The notes beneath the pieces were generated by a model. It was not told the origin of the DNA, ran no database searches, and was given only the letters and a program-made list of their open reading frames with translations. From positions 245,102 to 309,101 of the forward strand of contig NZ_SPPC01000003.1 in NCBI RefSeq assembly GCF_004570975.1: a DNA stretch of 64,000 nucleotides, read 5' to 3'. Within the stretch, counting starts at the first letter, position 1. Every line of letters begins with the position of its first letter. The position numbers and the translations under genes were made by a program. The DNA comes from Barnesiella sp. WM24. Lineage in GTDB: Bacteria; Bacteroidota; Bacteroidia; Bacteroidales; Muribaculaceae. This document shows, piece after piece, positions 19,364-27,033 of the stretch.

Positions 19364-21252
19364 TGGAACCACTAAAGCACGAGTGTGGCGTTGCGATGAT
19401 ACGCCTTCTCAAACCGCTTGAATATTACAAACAAAAATATGGCACCTATCTTTACGGGCTGAACAAGCTGTATCTCCTTATGGAGAAGCAGCATAACCGT
19501 GGACAAGAAGCTGCGGGTGCCGGAGTGATAAAGATGAATTCTCCCGCGGGACACGAATATGTGTTCCGCGAGAGGGCTCTCGGCTCCGGAGCCATTCAGG
19601 AGATTTTCTCAACGATAAATAGGCAGTTGGACCAGGTTCATATAAATGATCATTCCGCTGACTGGGTTGATGCCTATGCTCCGTTTGTCGGTGAGATTTA
19701 CATGGGACACTTGAGGTATTCTACGACCGGTCGCAGCGGTATCAGTTATGTACACCCGTTTTTGAGGCGTAACAACTGGTGTTCGCGCTCACTCATGCTA
19801 TGTGGAAATTTCAATATGACTAATGTCGACAGCATATTTCAGTCGGTTGTCGACAAAGGTCAGCACCCTCGCATATACTCTGACACAGTCATAATACTTG
19901 AACAGCTCGGTTACGCTCTCGACAAGGAAAACAACAGGCTTTATCATCAGTTTACCGAGCAGGGCCTTGACGGCATCGAGCGTGCTGTCGCTATTGAGGA
20001 TAATATTGACCTTCGTCCGGTGCTGGCTTCTACGGCTCCGGGATGGGATGGGGGATATGTGATATGCGGAGCCCTCGGCTCCGGTGACATGTGGGCTTTG
20101 CGTGATCCCCATGGCATACGTCCGGCTTTTTATTATGCCGATGATGAAATTGTCGTAGTGGCTTCAGAGCGTCCGGTCATACAGACTGTCTTGAATGTCC
20201 CGCGCCGAGACGTGCATGAGCTCGCACCAGGCAGTGCAATTATCGTGACAAAGAAGGGCGATGTTGCAGTCGAAGATATACTGGGAGAGGGTAAAAACGA
20301 GCGTTGTTCCTTTGAACGCATATATTTTTCCCGTGGAAGCGATGCCGAAATCTATCAGGAGCGCAAAGCCCTCGGACGAAATCTTGTCGACAAGATACTC
20401 AAGGGGGTTGACTACGATCTGAACCATTCGGTGTTCTCGTTTATACCCAATACTGCCGAGGTCGCGTTTATCGGCATGATAGAGGGTCTTGAAAAGTATC
20501 TTGACAGGGCAAAGGCTGACCGCATATATGAGCTGTCGCAAAATGACGCTCTGTCACGTGACGCGTTATTTGACATAATGCGGACAAAGCTGCGCATAGA
20601 GAAAGTGGCAATCAAGGATATAAAACTCCGCACATTCATCGCTGAAGGTGAGTCACGTAATGATCTTGCCGCTCATGTCTATGACGTGACTTACGGTATC
20701 GTTGAAAATGACAAGGACACCTTGGTCGTGATTGACGATTCTATCGTGCGCGGCACAACTTTACGCCAGTCAATCATAAGGATGCTTGACCGGCTTCATC
20801 CTAAAAAAATTGTCATCGTCAGCTCTTCACCACAGGTCCGCTATCCCGACTATTATGGAATAGATATGTCAAGAATGGGAGAGTTCTGTGCATTCCGCGC
20901 CGCAGTGGAGCTGCTTAAAGAGAGTGGAAGGGAAGATGTGCTGAACAAGGTCTATGAGAATTGCATCTCCCTTGAGAACGCTCCCGACAGCGAGCTTGTA
21001 AACTGTGTAAAAGCTATTTACGAACCATTTTCAGAGGAGAAGATTTCTAAAAAAATAGCGCAGATGCTTACTCCTGATGACACTCATGCCGAAGTCGAGA
21101 TTATATATCAGACAATTGAAGGATTGCATGAGGCGGTTCCCGGATGTCCCGGTGACTGGTATTTTTCCGGTGACTATCCTACGTCGGGTGGCATCAGGCT
21201 TGTAAATAAGGCCTATATCAATTATTATGAGGGAAATGTTGACAAGCGTTAA
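19363..21252 (+). CDS. Long PurF-like glutamine amidotransferase / phosphoribosyltransferase
   Basis: The protein is 629 aa against about 470-510 for housekeeping PurF, which makes phosphoribosylamine from PRPP and glutamine. An N-terminal Ntn amidotransferase has its likely nucleophile at Cys8 (HECGVAMI) and the loop NRGQEAAG at residues 45-52; the type I phosphoribosyltransferase loop VVIDDSIVRGTT lies at 455-466 and RYPDYYGIDM near 493. Extra sequence sits between the domains and at the C-terminus. It overlaps gltD by one base, so it is made with GOGAT. Such long PurF homologues next to gltBD are known from other Bacteroidota, but their exact role is unclear to me; it may be the only PurF of the cell or a specialised paralogue. 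Confidence 0.8.
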   Translation: MEPLKHECGVAMIRLLKPLEYYKQKYGTYLYGLNKLYLLMEKQHNRGQEAAGAGVIKMNSPAGHEYVFRERALGSGAIQEIFSTINRQLDQVHINDHSADWVDAYAPFVGEIYMGHLRYSTTGRSGISYVHPFLRRNNWCSRSLMLCGNFNMTNVDSIFQSVVDKGQHPRIYSDTVIILEQLGYALDKENNRLYHQFTEQGLDGIERAVAIEDNIDLRPVLASTAPGWDGGYVICGALGSGDMWALRDPHGIRPAFYYADDEIVVVASERPVIQTVLNVPRRDVHELAPGSAIIVTKKGDVAVEDILGEGKNERCSFERIYFSRGSDAEIYQERKALGRNLVDKILKGVDYDLNHSVFSFIPNTAEVAFIGMIEGLEKYLDRAKADRIYELSQNDALSRDALFDIMRTKLRIEKVAIKDIKLRTFIAEGESRNDLAAHVYDVTYGIVENDKDTLVVIDDSIVRGTTLRQSIIRMLDRLHPKKIVIVSSSPQVRYPDYYGIDMSRMGEFCAFRAAVELLKESGREDVLNKVYENCISLENAPDSELVNCVKAIYEPFSEEKISKKIAQMLTPDDTHAEVEIIYQTIEGLHEAVPGCPGDWYFSGDYPTSGGIRLVNKAYINYYEGNVDKR

Positions 21253-21269
21253 AATTTCCTATACAAAAA

Positions 21270-21301
21270 TTGTGATTAATAGAATTATTTTAGTTACTTT
21301 G
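21270..21301 (+). promoter_or_regulatory. Promoter of the TM2-domain gene
   Basis: TTG at 21270-21272 and a near-consensus TTACTTTG at 21294-21301 with 21 bp between them. The expected transcript start near 21308 gives a leader of about 40 nt. Confidence 0.5.
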
Positions 21302-21347
21302 CATTATAGAGGTAATCATTATTGCTAACAATAAAACAGTATTCAAG

Positions 21348-21647
21348 ATGGAAAATAATTCAAACAATTGTCCTCCTCCTTATCAGGATAGTGTATTTTC
21401 TCCGGGTCCTTCAGGAAAAAGCCGTGGAGTGGCTGCCTTGCTTGCTATATTTCTTGGCACACTTGGAATCCAGTATTTCTATGTCGGTAAGAACACTGCA
21501 GGCATAATTACGCTCATAGTGTCACTGTGTACATGTGGTATTCCTTCAATTCTCTGGCTGATTCAGGGTATATTGATGTTCACTATGTCTCAGCAGGATT
21601 TTGAACGCAAATATGTGTATTCGACTTCGACATTCCCGTTGTTCTGA
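21348..21647 (+). CDS. TM2-domain membrane protein
   Basis: This 99-aa protein has a soluble proline-rich N-terminus (NNCPPPYQDSVFSPGP, residues 6-21) followed by a TM2 domain: RGVAALLAIFLGTLGIQYFYVG, a short loop, and IITLIVSLCTCGIPSILWLIQG. The G..G.H/Q.FY.G signature between the two helices is present as GTLGIQYFYVGK. TM2 proteins are small inner-membrane proteins whose role in bacteria is mostly unknown. It stands alone between its own promoter and a bidirectional terminator. Confidence 0.88.
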   Translation: MENNSNNCPPPYQDSVFSPGPSGKSRGVAALLAIFLGTLGIQYFYVGKNTAGIITLIVSLCTCGIPSILWLIQGILMFTMSQQDFERKYVYSTSTFPLF

Positions 21648-21659
21648 TTAAAAGTCAAA

Positions 21660-21702
21660 TAAAAAAACTCCGAGGTTCAATAAGAACTCCGGAGTTTTTT
21701 TA
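21660..21702. terminator. Bidirectional terminator between TM2 gene and fabI
   Basis: AAAAAAACTCCG at 21661-21672 pairs with CGGAGTTTTTTT at 21690-21701. A-run and T-run on either side make it usable for both the TM2 gene (plus) and fabI (minus), whose stop lies 20 nt further on. Confidence 0.85.
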
Positions 21703-21720
21703 TTTGGGCATACGGGTTGA

Positions 21721-22578
21721 TTAACCGTATTGTATTGTTCCGTCAGAGTTGCGGTAAAGGTCAAAACTCTTCTCATATTGATCCATTGCACGCAGGCTCA
21801 TACCCATGTTAGAGAATCCTCCGTCGTGATAAAGATTCTGCATGGTCACCTTGCGGGTGAGGTCACTGAACATGACGATACAATAGTTGGCACACTCTTC
21901 TGCGTCAGCATTGCCGAGCGGTGACATTCTGTTTGCAAAGTCCATGAGTGAATCCATGCCTTTTACACCGCTTCCAGCCGTGGTCTGGGTGGGTGATTGC
22001 GAGATAGTGTTGATTCTCACGTGCTTTTCTCTACCGTAGATGTAGCCGAAGCTGCGGGCGATAGACTCAAGCAGAGCTTTTGCGTCAGCCATGTCGTTGT
22101 AGCCGAACATTGTGCGCTGAGCCGCGATATAGCTCAATGCGATAATGCTTCCGTAATCGTTTATGGCGTCAAGCTTCTTTGCCGCCTGAATCATCTTGTG
22201 GAATGACACAGCAGAGATGTCAAGGGTTTTATTTAGCAAGTCGTAGTCAATGTCATCATACAGACGCTTTTTACGTACATTAGGTGACATGCCTATAGAG
22301 TGAAGCACAAAATCAATCTTGCCGCCGAGAACCTCGGTAGAACGCTGGAACACCATCTCAAGGTCATCCACATTAGTTGCGTCGGCAGGGATTACTTCTG
22401 CATTAAGTTTTTCGCCAAGTTTACTTACATCACCCATTCTCACAGCAACCGGAGTATTTGAGAGAGTGATTGTCGCGCCTTCTTCAACAGCCTTTTCAGC
22501 TACCTTCCAGGCGATACTCATGTCATTGAGCGCGCCGAATATCACACCGCGCTTTCCTTTCAATAAGTTGTAACTCAT
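21721..22578 (-). CDS. fabI: Enoyl-[acyl-carrier-protein] reductase (NADH)
   Basis: FabI reduces the enoyl-ACP double bond, the last step of each fatty-acid elongation round in the cytoplasm. The 285-aa product is an SDR-fold protein with the FabI hallmarks: an N-terminal GKRGVIFGALNDMSIAW nucleotide site, SIGMSP near residue 94, and the catalytic Tyr-X6-Lys as Tyr160 and Lys167 (with Tyr150 ten residues before). It is transcribed alone from a TACCTTTG promoter at 22613-22606. Confidence 0.95.
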   Translation of the reverse strand: MSYNLLKGKRGVIFGALNDMSIAWKVAEKAVEEGATITLSNTPVAVRMGDVSKLGEKLNAEVIPADATNVDDLEMVFQRSTEVLGGKIDFVLHSIGMSPNVRKKRLYDDIDYDLLNKTLDISAVSFHKMIQAAKKLDAINDYGSIIALSYIAAQRTMFGYNDMADAKALLESIARSFGYIYGREKHVRINTISQSPTQTTAGSGVKGMDSLMDFANRMSPLGNADAEECANYCIVMFSDLTRKVTMQNLYHDGGFSNMGMSLRAMDQYEKSFDLYRNSDGTIQYG

Positions 22579-22605
22579 TAATCTTCTATGTTATTATTCG
22601 GGGGA

Positions 22606-22613
22606 CAAAGGTA
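22606..22613 (-). promoter_or_regulatory. -7 element of the fabI promoter
   Basis: On the minus strand this reads TACCTTTG, a full match to TAnnTTTG, about 35 nt before the fabI ATG. No good -33 element is seen at the usual distance. Confidence 0.55.
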
Positions 22614-22726
22614 CAACAAAAAAGTGAAATATGGAAAATATAGCGTTGCTTGTTGGCTGTCACATCCTATGCTCCACGCTTTTTAAGCCATGTGTCATAA
22701 AATTTTCCGGTCTTGATGAAATGCGG

Positions 22727-22734
22727 TATATTTG
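22727..22734 (+). promoter_or_regulatory. -7 element of the Nim-like gene promoter
   Basis: TATATTTG matches TAnnTTTG exactly. Transcription would begin near 22741, downstream of an in-frame start at 22713, which decides for the ATG at 22794. The -33 region is only T-rich (22703-22706). Confidence 0.55.
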
Positions 22735-22793
22735 TCAGGAAAAGTATTATTGTATGTATAACTGGATTCAATTATTGGTTTAAAAGTTTTAGG

Positions 22794-23282
22794 ATGATGA
22801 ATCATAAGATGCGACGTTTCAAGCAGCTTCTGCCTGAGAGTGATACAATGGATATATTGCGAAAAGGCAAAGTAGCGGTATGGGCTGTGGATGGAGATGA
22901 AGGTTACCCATATGCTGTGCCGATAAACTATGTGTATGATGGCAAGTGCATATATGTGCATTGTGCCAAGCAGGGTCATAAGATTGACGCAATCGCGCGT
23001 AATCCGAAATGTTCGTTATGTATTATTGACAAGGATGATGTCGTTCCGGAGAAATTTACATCATATTTCAGGAGCGTGATTGTGTTTGGAAAAGCCCGGA
23101 TTGTGGATGACAGCCGGGAGCGCCTTGATGCCTTGATGATGCTGGCTGAGAAGTATTCGCCGGGGATTGACCCTCACGACGAGATTGAACGCTTTATAAA
23201 AGTGGTGTGTGTCGTGTGTATTGAAATCGATTCCATGACGGGAAAAGAGGCGATAGAGCTTACCGGTGACAGAAACCGGTAA
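22794..23282 (+). CDS. Pyridoxamine 5'-phosphate oxidase family protein, Nim-like
   Basis: This 162-aa flavin-binding split-barrel protein resembles the Nim group, members of which reduce 5-nitroimidazole drugs in anaerobes. Seen in the sequence: MRRFKQLLPESD near the start, then GYPYAVPINYVYDGKCIYVHCA and GHKIDAI with the conserved histidine and lysine, and VPEKFTSYFRSVIVFGKAR in the second half. Many chromosomal homologues are not resistance genes, so function as a general FMN-dependent reductase is equally possible. ATG 22794 is set by the promoter at 22727-22734. The gene stands alone, divergent from fabI and convergent with the amylase. Confidence 0.82.
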   Translation: MMNHKMRRFKQLLPESDTMDILRKGKVAVWAVDGDEGYPYAVPINYVYDGKCIYVHCAKQGHKIDAIARNPKCSLCIIDKDDVVPEKFTSYFRSVIVFGKARIVDDSRERLDALMMLAEKYSPGIDPHDEIERFIKVVCVVCIEIDSMTGKEAIELTGDRNR

Positions 23283-23298
23283 ACCCTATCGCTTTAGG

Positions 23299-25158
23299 TT
23301 AAGGGATAATGCACTTGGTCACATTATTACCTCGACGGACGATGTATATTCCTCCCGAGGGGTTCTCTACTTTGACTCCTTGTAGATTATAATACTCGAC
23401 AGTAGAGTCATCGGTTATGGTGACTTCATTTATGCCTGCCACTTCTTTTGCGACAACAGTCTTGTCAGACCAATTGACAGTTATCGTATATGACCCCGGC
23501 GCCGACACTGTATATGCACTTGGATCTGACATCTGGTATATGGGTGACGGGGTGCCATTGTCAAGTTTTGTATCTTTTGTAGCTCCATAGCGGTTTCCGC
23601 TGTTGTTGAACGCGTTCCAGTCACCAGCCTTTCCAAGAGCCTTGGTGAAGCTGAAATAGCCTTTGACATTTACTTCTGCCACAAATTCAGCTCCTGACTT
23701 TTCCATTTTCACGCCTATTGCAGGGTCCCAGGTGTTGCCGTTGACTTCTCCTATGATATAAAACTCATCAGGCATGTCGGCGGGGGTGGGGTCGTCGTCA
23801 TCACCGGGCTCAAACGGCAGGTCGGCATCATAAATCACGGCAATACCTGTTTCTCCGACACGACCGCTGATTGTCGTCGGCGTAACGGTGAATGTCGAGC
23901 CCGACACTTCATCGACATATGTACCCGAGGGAACATAGCCTCCGCCATTTGTTACCGTGACGTCACGGCTACCGCCGGCACCTACCACAATGCACGCTCC
24001 ACCATCCTTTCTGGTGACACAAGCTATACCGTCGGATGAAGTGTAGTAATCGGGTCTGCCTGTCATGGCATTTTTGAAATGGTTTACTGCGGCAATTTCA
24101 CGGGAAGTGAAGTGGGTGCTGCCTTTTTGTCCCATTCTTATGTTGTTGCGTTTGGTCGCTGACGGGCGGGAAAAGTAAAGAGATGTCTCTCCGTTACGGC
24201 AGGCGCCAATCGCCCACATGCGGTCGATTTTATCTTGAGCCACATTTGAACTGTTTGTCCCGTAGTCTCCGTCATTGGAATATGTGTCGTGGCTTTCTCC
24301 CCAATATACGATGCCCGTGGAGGGGACACCGTTTGCGGTCCAGCTTCCATGACCTGAGGGTACATTGCCTGAACATACCTGGTTGTATGTCCATGACGAA
24401 TATTCCGAGTCGGTCACACTGATATAGTCGGTGTATTCTTTCAAAAGATTGTATTTGTCACCGCCGGGTCCATCAAGAATCTCGCCGTAGTGCCACATAT
24501 CGGGCACAGAAGTCACTGCCGACCAGAATCCACATCTTTCCGAAGGAAGTCCGATATGCTTGGCTGCATCCCAGCGTATACCGGCAACGCCACATGACTT
24601 CAACTCTTCAACAAAAGCCTTGGCTCGTTGCTGTACATCCTCGCGTTCTGAATTTACATCACCGTAATCTCCAAGCTGACCATGGGTTATGCTGTAGCGG
24701 CTGTTATAATTTATGCCTCCCTGCCAACGCACGCGGTCATCGGAGTCCCACCATTTGTCATGATAGCCTGAGGCTTTGTTTACATGATTGGCGACCACAT
24801 CGACCACAATCTTGATGCCATACTTTGCCGCCTCGTCGCATAACGATTTTAACTCTGTCTTAGTCGCGGCTACTCCTGAGGAGCGGAACGCGAAGTCATA
24901 GGGCATGTAGGCGTAAAACCATTCGGCGCCTGAATTGCAGTTGCCCTGTACGGGTGACAGCTGCACGGCTCCGAATCCGGCTTCTGCTATTGCCGGTAAT
25001 TCTTCTTTGACCTGAGAGCAGGTCCAGTCAAAACAATGAAGGATATTGCCTTCCCGGATTTTTTCGGGTAATCCGTAATCGCCTGTCGTAGCAGCGACAA
25101 TTGCCGGGGATGAGCCCAGCAACATCAATGAATAGAAAATTCCTTTTACCATTTTCAA
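23299..25158 (-). CDS. Secreted GH13 alpha-amylase with starch-binding-like domain and T9SS-type tail
   Basis: The enzyme should hydrolyse alpha-1,4-glucan outside the cell. Of 619 residues, 1-23 form a signal peptide; the GH13 barrel covers about 35-360 with DVVANH at 120-125, nucleophile Asp197 (GIRWDAAKH), acid/base Glu226 (HYGEILD) and the third carboxylate Asp291 (GESHDTYSND); a C-terminal amylase beta-domain follows. After an Asp/Pro-rich linker (450-462) comes a module like the SusE/SusF starch-binding domains (FYIIGEVNGNTWDP, 466-480), and residues 580-619 form a T9SS type A-like tail (YYNLQGVKVENPSGGIYIV). It has its own promoter and no sus genes beside it. Confidence 0.9.
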   Translation of the reverse strand: MKMVKGIFYSLMLLGSSPAIVAATTGDYGLPEKIREGNILHCFDWTCSQVKEELPAIAEAGFGAVQLSPVQGNCNSGAEWFYAYMPYDFAFRSSGVAATKTELKSLCDEAAKYGIKIVVDVVANHVNKASGYHDKWWDSDDRVRWQGGINYNSRYSITHGQLGDYGDVNSEREDVQQRAKAFVEELKSCGVAGIRWDAAKHIGLPSERCGFWSAVTSVPDMWHYGEILDGPGGDKYNLLKEYTDYISVTDSEYSSWTYNQVCSGNVPSGHGSWTANGVPSTGIVYWGESHDTYSNDGDYGTNSSNVAQDKIDRMWAIGACRNGETSLYFSRPSATKRNNIRMGQKGSTHFTSREIAAVNHFKNAMTGRPDYYTSSDGIACVTRKDGGACIVVGAGGSRDVTVTNGGGYVPSGTYVDEVSGSTFTVTPTTISGRVGETGIAVIYDADLPFEPGDDDDPTPADMPDEFYIIGEVNGNTWDPAIGVKMEKSGAEFVAEVNVKGYFSFTKALGKAGDWNAFNNSGNRYGATKDTKLDNGTPSPIYQMSDPSAYTVSAPGSYTITVNWSDKTVVAKEVAGINEVTITDDSTVEYYNLQGVKVENPSGGIYIVRRGNNVTKCIIP

Positions 25159-25212
25159 TTAATAAATAAAAAAATAAATCACAGAATTACGTATATAAGC
25201 TATAAAACATTC

Positions 25213-25244
25213 CAAATTTAGCAAATTATTTTAAATGGCGACAA
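25213..25244 (-). promoter_or_regulatory. Promoter of the amylase gene
   Basis: On the minus strand a TTG at 25244-25242, 21 bp, and TAAATTTG at 25220-25213. The leader of about 50 nt is A/T-rich and unstructured by eye. No obvious operator repeat. Confidence 0.65.
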
Positions 25245-25277
25245 GAAGTGTGTTGTAAAACATAAAATGAGGGATAA

Positions 25278-25305
25278 TTGTTATTGCTATCCATTGCTAT
25301 CTTTG
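25278..25305 (+). promoter_or_regulatory. Promoter of the 25.3-kb two-gene operon
   Basis: TATCTTTG at 25298-25305 matches the -7 consensus; the nearest TTG at 25278-25280 gives a rather short 17-bp spacer. The ATG of the first gene lies 34 nt beyond the -7 element. Confidence 0.55.
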
Positions 25306-25339
25306 TGACAATTTTTGTAACCTAAATATTAATGTAAAG

Positions 25340-25741
25340 ATGAAGTACACACCGGAAAATATTACATCACTCGAAGAAGATGATATTTTTGTATTTGGGA
25401 GTAATCTTGCCGGAATGCATGCAGGAGGTGCCGCAAGGGTTGCCTATGAGCGTTTCGGTGCAATATGGGGGCAAGGGGTCGGCATACAGGGACAATCTTA
25501 TGCGATACCTACCATGCAGGGTGGTGTTGACACAATAAAGCCTTATGTGGATGATTTTATCAAGCTTGCACGAGAGTGGGACCAGAATACGTTTTATGTT
25601 ACCCGCATAGGTTGCGGCATAGCCGGATTTACCGACGAAGAGATTGCCCCTCTTTTTGCCGACGCGCTTGAATTGTATAATGTAAGGCTTCCCGAAAGTT
25701 TTGTCAAAATAATAGAAAGAAATAATGACGGAAAAGGATAA
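25340..25741 (+). CDS. Small protein resembling the phage A1S_2505 / macro-like family
   Basis: The 133-aa product has an N-terminal DIFVFGSNLAGMHAGGAARVAYERFGA segment split here by position (residues 15-41), a SYAIPTMQGGVDTI loop near 53-66 and VTRIGCGIAGFTDEEIAPLF near 87-106. The pattern of FGSN, G-rich turn, AIPT and RIGCGxAG is shared with a small family that I recall as phage-associated A1S_2505-like proteins; it resembles nucleotide or ADP-ribose binding folds, but no activity can be stated. The next gene begins 17 nt before its stop codon, so both are translated from one message. No other phage genes are near. Confidence 0.7.
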   Translation: MKYTPENITSLEEDDIFVFGSNLAGMHAGGAARVAYERFGAIWGQGVGIQGQSYAIPTMQGGVDTIKPYVDDFIKLAREWDQNTFYVTRIGCGIAGFTDEEIAPLFADALELYNVRLPESFVKIIERNNDGKG

Positions 25742-26291
25742 GATGCTTGCCGGCATGATATATGATGCCAATTATGACCCGCTGCTTATAAAAGAGCGGC
25801 TGAGATGTAAGGAGATGTGTCATGAATACAATAGCATGTCTCCGGGCGATATGCCGGCAAGGGAATCTCTTCTCAAAAGGTTGCTTGGGCATGTAAAGGG
25901 ATGCTTACTTATAGAGCAGCCGTTTTATTGTGACTATGGCTATAATATAAGCGTCGGCGATAATTTCTATGCCAATGTCAATATGGTGATACTTGACGGA
26001 GGTAGAGTGACATTTGGTGACAATGTATTTGTCGCGCCAAATTGCGGCTTTTATACCGCCGGTCATCCTCTTGATCCTGAGGCGCGTAACAAAGGTCTTG
26101 AATACGCCCGACCGATAACGGTGGGAGATAATGTGTGGATTGGTGCCGGGGTATCTGTATTACCCGGTGTTACTATCGGCGATAATTGTGTTATCGGTGC
26201 GGGGAGTGTCGTAAACCGGGACATACCGTCATGGTCGCTTGCCGTCGGTAATCCATGTCGTGTGGTAAGGACTATCGAGCGAGAAAAGTAA
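25725..26291 (+). CDS. Maltose/galactoside O-acetyltransferase-like enzyme
   Basis: A left-handed beta-helix acetyltransferase of the Maa/LacA family, which moves acetyl from acetyl-CoA to sugars. The 188-aa product has the N-terminal mac domain (EKDKMLAGMIYDANYDPLL), hexapeptide repeats, the catalytic histidine in FYTAGHPLDPEAR (His115 by my count is approximate) and the coenzyme-A loop GDNVWIGAGVSVLPGVTIG. It overlaps the preceding gene by 17 nt and its 3' end overlaps the convergent yaaA by 20 nt. Confidence 0.92.
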   Translation: MTEKDKMLAGMIYDANYDPLLIKERLRCKEMCHEYNSMSPGDMPARESLLKRLLGHVKGCLLIEQPFYCDYGYNISVGDNFYANVNMVILDGGRVTFGDNVFVAPNCGFYTAGHPLDPEARNKGLEYARPITVGDNVWIGAGVSVLPGVTIGDNCVIGAGSVVNRDIPSWSLAVGNPCRVVRTIEREK

Positions 26292-27024
26292 GTTTTTCGG
26301 GATTGCTGATGCTGAATCCCTCGTACTCAAACTTAATTAGGCCAGAGATACTGTCGATTCTGTTGAGCAGTATGTAGCGTGCCATTTCGCCACGACACAT
26401 CTTTGCATATATTGTGACTGTGCATTCTTTTCCTCCTTTCAGTACCTTGAAAGATGGAGTCACCACATTTACTTCTTTTTCAACGCGCTTCCAGTCAAAA
26501 AGTCCTTTCATCTCCGCACTTGCGAGATTGACAAGCGTCCCTCCCGAATCATTGACGCTCTTGATAAGGGTGTCGGTCAACAGCGGTCGCCAATACTCTG
26601 TCATTGGCCTGCCGTCGGTACAGGGAAGTTCTACATTACCTTCAAGCCTGTAAGAGCTTATTAGGTCAAGTGGACGGAGCATCCCGTAAAGAAAGGAGCA
26701 GATAGTAAGATTGTCGTTGGCATAAACAAGATCCTCGTCGTTGAAATTCTCAAGCATCAGTCTTTTGAAAACCATGCCGTTATACATGAACCCGGCAGGA
26801 TGTCGGGCTGACTTGATGTCAAAATTCCGGTAGCGCATATAGTTTTCAACAGCAATGCTTCTGTTGGTTTTCAATATATGTTGCAATTCATCTACTGTGT
26901 AACCGGCAAGCTGTCGCGCTATCATTTCTGCGTTTTTTAGAAATCTTGGTTCGGTAGCGTTGATGACATGTCGGGTGGGAAACACATCGTTCATTAGTTT
27001 TGCACAGGCGAGAAGTATATGCAT
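26272..27024 (-). CDS. yaaA: Peroxide stress protein YaaA
   Basis: YaaA (DUF328) limits free iron and DNA damage in peroxide-stressed E. coli. The 250-aa product shows GMLRPLDLISSYRLEG near residue 115, LVNLASAEMKGL near 165 and the basic C-terminal KMCRGEMARYIL that belongs to its DNA-binding helix-hairpin-helix-like core. The ATG at 27024 is preferred over a TTG at 27033. It begins 9 nt after hemW and is the last gene of the long minus-strand operon from tsaB; its end overlaps the convergent acetyltransferase by 20 nt. Confidence 0.92.
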   Translation of the reverse strand: MHILLACAKLMNDVFPTRHVINATEPRFLKNAEMIARQLAGYTVDELQHILKTNRSIAVENYMRYRNFDIKSARHPAGFMYNGMVFKRLMLENFNDEDLVYANDNLTICSFLYGMLRPLDLISSYRLEGNVELPCTDGRPMTEYWRPLLTDTLIKSVNDSGGTLVNLASAEMKGLFDWKRVEKEVNVVTPSFKVLKGGKECTVTIYAKMCRGEMARYILLNRIDSISGLIKFEYEGFSISNPEKLTFLAR

Positions 27025-27033
27025 GGTGGTCAA

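Noticed and set aside
23283-23298. Possible terminator between the Nim-like gene and the amylase gene
   Set aside because: CCCT/AGGG pairing is only about 4 bp and no T-run follows, so I do not call it.
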